A stretch of DNA of 36,345 nucleotides from Pelomyxa schiedti (lineage: Eukaryota; Evosea; Pelobiontida; Pelomyxidae): NCBI GenBank assembly GCA_020536535.1, contig JAHLWZ010000960.1, positions 1,595 through 37,939 of the forward strand, written 5' to 3'. How positions within the stretch are numbered: position 1 is the stretch's first letter; the number at the start of each line of letters is the position of its first letter. Shown here one piece after another: positions 30,183-36,345 of this stretch. The notes under the pieces were generated by a model, which saw only the letters and a program-made list of their open reading frames with translations, searched no databases and was not told the DNA's origin. The translations under genes were made by a program, and so were the position numbers.

Positions 30183-31512
30183 TCAAAAAAGTCTCTTCTT
30201 CAGAATCGAAATTGGACACCTTGAGCTTATTGTGGAGGAGTATGTCCTGTCTGCAGTGAAAAAAATAGTGGGGTTGTTGGCTACAGGAATAAGAATCTCG
30301 CCATTGCACCCACCCAGGAATCTTATGAGGAGCCCTTGAGGTAACTTTTCAAACTGAAGACTGCCCTTGCGCAACACCTTCCCATAACTCATTCCAGTAT
30401 GACCAACTACTGGGATAACGGCTGCTTGATCTGGTACTAGCAGGCTCTCAACTTCTTTCTGGTTTAATCTTGAAAACACCTTCCTGAAGTCAGTCTACAA
30501 CCAGTACCTTCAAACTAATATTTACGTATAATTTTAATTAACAATCTCTTTGTACACTTCAGGGAGTCAAATCCCATCCAATAATAAAGTCATTATGCAA
30601 TGTAGTACATTTACATTAAAATAAGAAAACCTGTTGCCAGTTCTCATAACCCTGCCACAGCTTCCATGCACCATTTGACCATGGAGAAATGCTCAGGACC
30701 ACACGCCCATCATCCCTCCACACATAAACAAGTGGCAGGCTGTCACCCATCATTGGATCCCGCCCAGGCTGATTGGCTGCCAAGTGCCACATCTCCCTCC
30801 CCACCTGCACATCGTATCCCATCCTGGTCTCCAACTCCACAGGGGAGGCAGAGCACCGCAGCAGCAGGCGGCACACAGGTTCAATGAAGTGAGGTGGCAG
30901 GGCGTGGAGCCTGTGCGCACCACAGCGAGGGTGGTGGAGAAGGAGCAGGGCCAGTGACTGCTGCCCACAGTAGCCCAGAGTGGTCATGCGCCCTTGTGAT
31001 TTTGGCCTGGAGAATGGGAGTGGTGGGGCACAGGGAGGGGGACCTGCAGCTGCGGGAACAGCCAGCGGTGATGGTGGTGGTGGTGGTACTTTTGAGTGTG
31101 AGGAATAAACAGCCTTGAGTTTTGCTGTGGACAGGGGTGAATGGGATTGGGTAGTCTGGTGATCTGATGAAGACCCCATTGCCGATGGGTTCCCCGTGGT
31201 GTGCAAGGGCGAAGGAGGTGTTTGACTCTGATGATTGGATGAACAGCCCACTGTTGGTGGCTTTACATCTATTATCCCTGCTTGCGTTGTGCATAGCTCA
31301 GATAGGGCAGACACCACATTGCCCTGTAGTTCGTTTGGTGTAACATAAAATGCCAAGCAAGCAGTTTATTTCAAGGGGAGATTAGAAATGACACGCACGT
31401 TGTGGTTCTGGAGGCACCTTGTCGCCCTGGACCTCGTCACGTCACTGAACTGCGACATGATGAGCTCCACGTCGGTGGTTCTCAAAACAGTCTTGCATGA
31501 CGCTTCTGTCAT
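30183..31512 (-). CDS. UBA (NAC/HYPK-like) plus Pro-rich plus HPRCG-motif protein (3 exons, about 367 aa)
   Basis: Exons (minus order): 31512-31399, 31323-30631, 30479-30183. Exon 1 joins exon 2 across a 75-nt intron to complete a UBA-like three-helix segment: DVELIMSQFSDVTRSRATRC, then LQNHN followed by GNVVSALSELC. This is the pattern of the NAC-alpha / HYPK UBA, where a glycine-asparagine turn precedes the last helix. A Ser/Pro-rich linker (about residues 65-130) leads to SLALLLLHHPRCGAHRLHAL, a variant of the motif in the 27611 gene, and then a domain with LPLVYVWRDDGRVVLSISPW. The last exon (VFSRLNQKEVESLL onward) is joined in phase across a 151-nt intron and is less certain. NAC/HYPK UBAs act near ribosomes or in N-terminal acetylation complexes; whether that holds here is unknown. 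Confidence 0.7.
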
Positions 31513-31727
31513 CCTCTTCGTCGGTTGATTGTTGTTATCGGTGTAACTCCCAAAAAAAATTTCCGGTAAGAACAACAATCACGGATCTTGGCGGCGGGTT
31601 ATTATGAATATTAGGGTAGGGTGCTAGCACTCATTCACCATCACCTGTTTTATTTATTTATTGTTTTGGGCTCAATCTAGTTCTAATTGAAAATTCAACC
31701 TATTTCTTCTGCTTGGGAGTAAGAGCT

Positions 31728-33628
31728 CTAGAGGTCAGAGGGCCAGGTTGGAGGGTATAACTTTTGATTGACAACCTCTATACCCCAGTATTCTTGAAGC
31801 TCTCTAGTGGCACATCTCTGTGCGAAGGTACTAAGAGAGGCAACAACGCACCCACCTGTGATTGGTTCGTTTGGAGGTCATTTCCAAAGAATAATAAATA
31901 AAGTAAGATAGGTAACCTAGCCAAGCAGCATAAGCTCTGCTTGGATGAGCTATCACTCTGACCTAGGTAAAAACCCATTACATATGGCTTTGTTTCAGGA
32001 TTGTAGATGGCTGAACCTTGGTGCCGGGATGGCAAAGCTGGGTAATTTCTTTGGTGAGCCGATTATGGAATCCGGGAAAGAGAGAGTTTCCACCGGCAAG
32101 TACTATTGGAGAAGGTCAAAAAGGATGAGCCGTGATATAAAGTTACAGAGACACCGGTATTTTGGAACATTAGTTTTTGGAGCTCAGTCTGGCAACTGCT
32201 TATTGCATTATGGCACATGATTTGAATGCCTTCCTTTGGAGAAGTATAAGTTGCGTATTGGGTATCGTAATTCTTAATCAATGTTGGTGTGAACATTGGT
32301 TCCGGGATCCTTCATTTGGGTTAACTAATTGTTAAAGCTATAGTTTGTGTAAAACTGTATCAATTCAGGGCCGAGGTCAACTGTTTCACCATCAGGAAGC
32401 GAATAAGTCCTTCGTTCTTTCACCTTCAAAAAAGAATAAAAAATATTTGCGGCAATGTGGATTGTATACCTGCACCTCAGGTAGAAAATGTTGGGCCACA
32501 TAAGCCAGATTGTGCTTTATGTACTGAAGTTGTGGAACCCGCAACTCTTCTTGTAGATCTCTCAAGTGTTGAGAGATATCTCGCCCACCCAAGGCCATCT
32601 TCTTGCAACTTGATGTGAGAATTTGACCTTGTTTTAACTGTAAGAAGCTTGTGCAAAATGACACAGCACAAATACCTTCAAAAATAGGTATTGCTCTTGT
32701 GATATTTTCACCACAGTCCACGACAAGGCCAGATGTTCTTCCAGTTGAATAGAGAGCCAATAGTGCTGATGGTGCAAAGAACACAGCAGGACAGCTATCT
32801 CCTAGTATATCATGAGCTAATTCTTGCCAGTTCCTTGATTCCATTCCAAGTGGTTCAGCAAAGACGACTGGGTGATCACTGGTTGCACCAAGGAATTTAA
32901 GACCCTGTTCAAACATCTTTTTGAACCGATTTGTTAGTTATTATTCAATTGCACCTTGAGGAAACCCTCAAACCTCCGTTGTGAGACTACGTAGCATGCA
33001 GTCTCGTCCATAAAACAAGTACTTGTTGATGCCAACGCACTTACCCCAATAAAAGGTTTGCTCCGGCAAATACCCCTGATGGTGCGGGAATGAATGAACA
33101 GACTCAACATCAAAAGGTGGCAATTCATTGTTACTGTAGCCAACTCTGGTCCTGCCGGAACCAATGTCGGCGATAACTGCCGGTCTGAATCCACCTTTGT
33201 TCCATGACTCTGCCCAGTTTGCAACCTCTGAAGTCGCACTCAACTCAGACAGTTGTCCACATGTTACATTCTCCTCAGTTCCGCTCACATCAATAACATT
33301 GTTCACAATTCCCTGATCCACAGTAACGCAGGGCCTGCTATCTATTCAGGGGGAAAAACAAACAAACAAAAAAAAAAAGAAAAATGTCTCCAAATAGTTA
33401 ATACTCGAACATTAAACACACACAAAATTTCAAACCGAGAAGTAGAGGAGGAGGAGAAGTTGACCAACCGTCGTGGCACCATTTGCCGTCGACCACGAAC
33501 TTGTACTGATGGCGACCCGGAGGCAAGGACACACGCAGCGACGGCGTCGGGTCACAAAACCACCGCCGGAGCATCTGTCGACGCTCCCAGTTTGTGAAGC
33601 TGCCCGCCAGCTCCACATTCATGGCCAT
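31728..33628 (-). CDS. CBM48 glycogen-binding module fused to an actin-related protein (9 exons, at least 472 aa)
   Basis: Exons (minus order): 33628-33469, 33341-33045, 32986-32955, 32916-32470, 32423-32356, 32309-32155, 32102-32017, 31962-31917, 31855-31728. Residues 1-71 are a CBM48/AMPK-beta glycogen-binding domain: VELAGSFTNWE (Trp14), RHQYKFVVDGKWCHD (Lys41, Trp48), and DQGIVNNVIDV across an exon junction. Trp, Lys, Trp and Asn contact sugar in AMPK-beta. The actin fold follows: phosphate loop VIADIGSGRTRVGY (Asp110), HPVVFAEP, second phosphate loop VVDCGENIT (Asp230) with PIFEG, YSLPDGETVDLG, adenosine motif VLAGGNSLFPGF (387-398), AHPSRAYAAWLGG, and ASLSTFAQR near the end. Subdomain 2 is short and the C-terminus lacks the actin KCF ending. 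Coding may extend upstream to about 33700; the true first exon is unresolved. A 63-nt intron inside 32660-32590 is possible. Confidence 0.85.
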
Positions 33629-33768
33629 TCCCCCCTCAGCCCCGTTGGTAATCCGCTCCGGCGCTGCGAACAAAACCCGCCCGTTCCCCCTGGGTGGTGC
33701 CTGAATTTGTTCATTGTGTTTGAAAATTAGCGGAGGATGATATTCACAGCTTGCACGAGCGAGACATT

Positions 33769-34770
33769 ATGTAAGTAAAGTCAGTCATACTCTGTACCAT
33801 GTAATTATTCACAGGGTCTGTGTGATCCAGACGACTGTGCACATAAGGCAGCTGCCTTTCCTTGTTGAATCTGTAATATGTACAATACCCTATGTCGTTA
33901 ATGCAGTACTAACTCCTCTAGGTGCTGCTGCTGAGGCAACCAAGCATTATATGTGAACCAAAGAATTATTCAACCAGAGCTACAGTCCTGTCTTATGTTG
34001 CCAGCTCTAAATACACCGAAAATTTACTCAATTCTCTCCCGCCACATAAGAACTGCACAACAGACTATGCCCCTTGCCTCCCTGCCCATGATGCCTGCAT
34101 GGGACCGCAACACTGCAATAATCCCACCCTCAAATCCCACAACAACTACAACATCCACTCCAAGCCTTCTGAGCCAAATTCATTATTTCCATTCCTGAGC
34201 CTCAGTCTCAAGTACTGTTCATAAAATGCATTTTGGTCTCACACATTTTACAGAGCCACTGACGCAAATGAGCAGAACAGCATTACATTTGCCATAGCCG
34301 GGTTTCTCATGCAACCCATATTAGTTCTTACTAATCGTGGGCAGGTATGGAACTTTTTCACAGTACTTCTCCAAACTTGTTCTGAGAATATAACATATTA
34401 TAACCCAAGACCACACTTATCCCAGACTCCACCAAAAATCTTTACGAAAACAAGAACTTCAATAAGTTACCAAGTAAAAAAGACCTTGCCAAGGTACAGC
34501 CGAAGCACAATTAAAGTCGATGTACATAACCATCCCCCAGGATATATGTTGCCGGCTATTTAGCACATTACGTGTTACACTATTGTATTGTGTGACGAGG
34601 AAACGATGCCTCCGACTCAAGCGGAGTCGGAACGACATAAGAAACTGCTAGCTGAGGGTTGTAGTCACTCAAACTGTAACTACCACACAAACCACTTGCA
34701 CGAGTCCCACATCAAGGGAGTGTGGAAGTTATCAAGCAGTTCTCTTCCAGTCATCTCTGTAAAGGAATAG
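33769..34770 (+). CDS. Unidentified multi-exon gene with a start codon made by splicing (about 233 aa)
   Basis: Segments 33731-33770, 33815-33872, 33922-34211, 34254-34344, 34426-34493, 34541-34584 and 34622-34770 join in one frame through GT-AG introns (44, 49, 42, 81, 47 and 37 nt). The donor at 33771 is a near-perfect GTAAGTAAAG. No ATG lies in frame in the first segment; the first one is formed by AT (33769-33770) plus G (33815), giving MVCVIQTTVHIRQLPFLV. Later segments include ITFAIAGFLMQPILVLTNRG, KTRTSISYQVKKTLPR, IYVAGYLAHYVLHY, and a His/Cys-rich end (GCSHSNCNYHTNHLHES) that could bind metal. I recognise no family. An upstream coding exon antisense to the CBM48-Arp gene is the alternative to a split start codon. 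Confidence 0.5.
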
Positions 34771-34968
34771 TCTGCATTGACCTAGGTTAGGTTCTTTTTT
34801 CTTTCTGCAACGATTTTATGTCTATCTTATGTTCTCGTGGGTGAAATATAATGAAGTTCCAGTATTATTCAAAAACTTAAACAAGTATTTTAAAATACTG
34901 TCTTTTAACATGTTAGTGCTGATAATGCTGAAGAGGAGTGAGGTGCATTAAATGCCTTTCTTGGCTTT
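34771..34968. other. AT-rich gap
   Basis: AT-rich sequence after the stop at 34770. It could be a 3' untranslated region or, if the stop is spliced out, an intron leading to the open frame beyond 34960. Confidence 0.35.
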
Positions 34969-35430
34969 GTGGCTCCTGTCAAACTTGAGTTTGACATACA
35001 TTCATCAAAGTCGGACACATCACTTTCCTGTGTTCGACTTGGTGATTTGATTTCCAACCTCCATAACTGGTGCTTGAGTGCTTTTCTGTCTGTAGAACAA
35101 AATGGGACCCAGACACCCTGTGTGCTTCTGTGGGGATGTGTAGTTCAGTGTGTGACGAGAAAGCAGAGAACAAGAACGAGATCAAGAAAGGATTCTATTA
35201 TTTGTTCTGTTTTGTTGTTTGTTTTGATTTATGAGGTTTGGGTCGTGATTCTAAGGTCGGAGTGTGTCGGGCTTATAAGGACTCGAAAACGACTTGAAAT
35301 CGAGGTGAACGATCAGGTAGATTTCCGCGAACTTGATTTCCTAAGATGTCAGCTCCGAGTGCTGACTCAGCAGGTCAGTCTCAGTGTTCGTGCTCGCGCT
35401 CGCAGAGAGTTTGCTTGTGTATTCTACTGA
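34969..35430 (+). CDS. Possible gene fragment or late exons, uncertain
   Basis: An open frame covers 34969-35430 and reads plausibly at first (VKLEFDIHSSKSDTSLSCVR, then LGDLISNLHNWC). It then has an Arg/Thr-rich stretch and a hydrophobic run (IICSVLLFVLIYEVWVVIL), then a charged part (KRLEIEVNDQVDFRELDFL). The first codon is not ATG in this frame at a good context, so it may be downstream exons of the gene ending at 34770. No domain is recognised. Two good donors (after 35315 and after 35373) suggest further splicing. Confidence 0.3.
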   Translation: MAPVKLEFDIHSSKSDTSLSCVRLGDLISNLHNWCLSAFLSVEQNGTQTPCVLLWGCVVQCVTRKQRTRTRSRKDSIICSVLLFVLIYEVWVVILRSECVGLIRTRKRLEIEVNDQVDFRELDFLRCQLRVLTQQVSLSVRARARREFACVFY

Positions 35431-35875
35431 ATCACACAACCCAACCAACACAATTCCAATCAAACTTTACACAACCCATCTTTCTGGTACCAATGCACAT
35501 CCCATAATTCTGGTAGAGAAAAAAAAAGGAGGTTCTTAAGATAAAAACTGAGAAGAAAACAGGGCTTCCCCCCCCAAATAAGTTCAAATACATTGCATTG
35601 GAGTGATGTAAGACCTCTTTTGGGTTTCTAACTAATGTCTCAATGACTTGTTACCTTATTTGGCGACATAAACCCAACAAACAACAACAGGATTTTTATT
35701 GAAATTTGTTTTTGGTACAGTTACCATACCAGGCAACTAACATGTACATGCCCATCTTCTGGCACGTCTGTGCGCTGGGCGGCATCTACCTCTGGAGACT
35801 GGTGATGCGACACTCGGATTCGATCGATCAAACATATTCGGGAAACAAAGCCCAGGTGCCAGGGAAAAGCGCTCG
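35431..35875. other. Mostly non-coding gap
   Basis: This contains A-rich and C-rich tracts near 35520-35575 and no convincing gene. Open frames on both strands from 35706 are short and disagree. The part near 35720-35875 may be 3' untranslated region of the small membrane protein gene. Confidence 0.35.
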
Positions 35876-36271
35876 TCACCTCCATTCCGCCAGAGCCCAA
35901 TCCAGTGCATTGGGGAACCCGCCTCCCATGAGGGTTCTGTAGCCACCGCGGCCTTTTTTGGCTGGCACTATCACTTTGCTGACGAAAACGCCAATGAGGG
36001 TCCACAGCGCAGCCAATTGGACCCGGGGCCAGGCATCCTCTGCTGCCTTGCCCAACGCAGGGCCTCCCATGGTTGCGGTACATGCCACTCCACAACAAGT
36101 TGGAGGTACACGACGAAGTCTAGTAACTATTTGCTCCACTCAACAAAGAAAATAGTTACTAGACTTGAGTCCCCATTGCCTCTGAGTGGCATGTACCGCA
36201 AAAAAAATCACATGCCACGTAAAAAACCTGGCAACCACGCCAACCACCTCGTTGTTGTAAACACAAGTCAT
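35876..36271 (-). CDS. Small predicted single-pass membrane protein (2 exons, 95 aa)
   Basis: Exons (minus order): 36271-36228 and 36119-35876, joined in phase (Ala-Arg-Leu) across a 108-nt intron. The sequence starts MTCVYNNEVVGVVA. Residues about 48-68 (VQLAALWTLIGVFVSKVIV) form one hydrophobic span flanked by a basic stretch (PAKKGRGGYR), and the end is FPNALDWALAEWR. No family is recognised. An internal ATG (MGGPALGKAAEDAWPRVQLA) is an alternative start that would need no intron. The gene lies at the window edge, so its promoter is only partly visible. The 3' splice site and part of exon 2 pair with the intron as inverted repeats. Confidence 0.5.
36073..36201. repeat. Nested inverted repeats around a splice acceptor
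   Basis: The outer arms are 36073-36090 and 36184-36201 (18 bp, perfect: ttgcggtacatgccactc and its complement). The inner arms are 36116-36131 and 36151-36166 (16 bp, perfect: aagtctagtaactatt and its complement) with a 19-nt loop. On the minus strand the outer arm in the intron pairs with exon 2, and the inner stem contains the acceptor at 36121-36120. Confidence 0.9.
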
Positions 36272-36345
36272 CTTTCCAAACCCTCCTGCCGCACTTCCTT
36301 GTGGAGGTGTCACACCCACACTGCCTCGATTTTTAGCTTAGACCG

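Noticed and set aside
32590-32660. Possible 63-nt intron inside the actin fold (after PIFEGICA)
   Set aside because: Both spliced and unspliced readings stay in frame. The unspliced form adds about 21 residues at a loop, so it was kept as an open question rather than called.
34541-34584. IYVAGYLAHYVLHY resembling the C-terminal region of P-element/THAP9-type transposases
   Set aside because: The match is a short string only. There are no upstream transposase domains, no terminal repeats and no catalytic motif in the window.
1-36345. Search for tRNA, rRNA, CRISPR arrays, IS elements and long terminal repeats
   Set aside because: None was recognised by reading both strands. A tRNA scan and repeat-library search would be needed to exclude degenerate copies.

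Overview
The window is nuclear DNA of a unicellular eukaryote. Genes lie on both strands with gaps of tens to a few hundred bases. Almost every gene is cut by very short GT-AG introns (mostly 38-60 nt, exactly 49 nt in at least six cases). There are no operons or bacterial ribosome binding sites. The gene content (Sel1-repeat proteins, ankyrin-kinases, a Rho exchange factor, a Rab GAP, an actin-related protein) and a private family carrying a His-Pro-Arg-Cys-Gly motif suggest an amoebozoan. My best guess, from general resemblance only, is an archamoeba such as Pelomyxa. I found no tRNA, rRNA, CRISPR or transposon.

Layout. 243-3435 (+): an 11-exon ankyrin / coiled-coil / ubiquitin-like / kinase protein. 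3763-5040 (-): an intronless unknown protein. 5168-7220 (-): a membrane-anchored DH-PH RhoGEF. 7602-9340 (-): a degraded ankyrin / coiled-coil / kinase locus. 9570-12725 (+): a Sel1 protein with about 21 near-identical repeats. 13118-14662 (+): a ZNF830/CCDC16-type zinc-finger protein. 14765-17510 (-) and 17655-22621 (+): two large, mostly disordered proteins diverging from a 144-bp promoter region. 22827-24342 (+): a second Sel1 protein. 24427-25761 (+): a frameshifted copy of the intact gene at 27611-28936 (+). Between these two copies lies a complete TBC Rab-GAP gene (25811-27542, -). 28965-30140 (+): a third Sel1 protein. 30183-31512 (-): a UBA / Pro-rich / HPRCG-motif protein. 31728-33628 (-): a CBM48 glycogen-binding module fused to an actin-related protein. 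33769-34770 (+): an unidentified nine-segment gene whose start codon appears to be made by splicing. 35876-36271 (-): a small membrane protein whose first intron forms inverted repeats with its second exon.

The exon chains given were built by hand. Each junction was required to have splice dinucleotides, a continuous reading frame and, where possible, agreement with the known family. Internal junctions are therefore strong in the kinase, RhoGEF, ZNF830, TBC and CBM48-Arp genes. First exons and untranslated regions are weaker throughout.

Functionally, the window mixes small-GTPase control (RhoGEF, Rab-GAP), signalling kinases, actin-related and glycogen-binding functions, and lineage-expanded scaffold repeats. 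Nothing shows that neighbours act in one pathway. The most unusual item is the CBM48-Arp fusion: it keeps the key carbohydrate-binding residues of the AMPK-beta glycogen-binding domain and the nucleotide-binding motifs of the actin fold.
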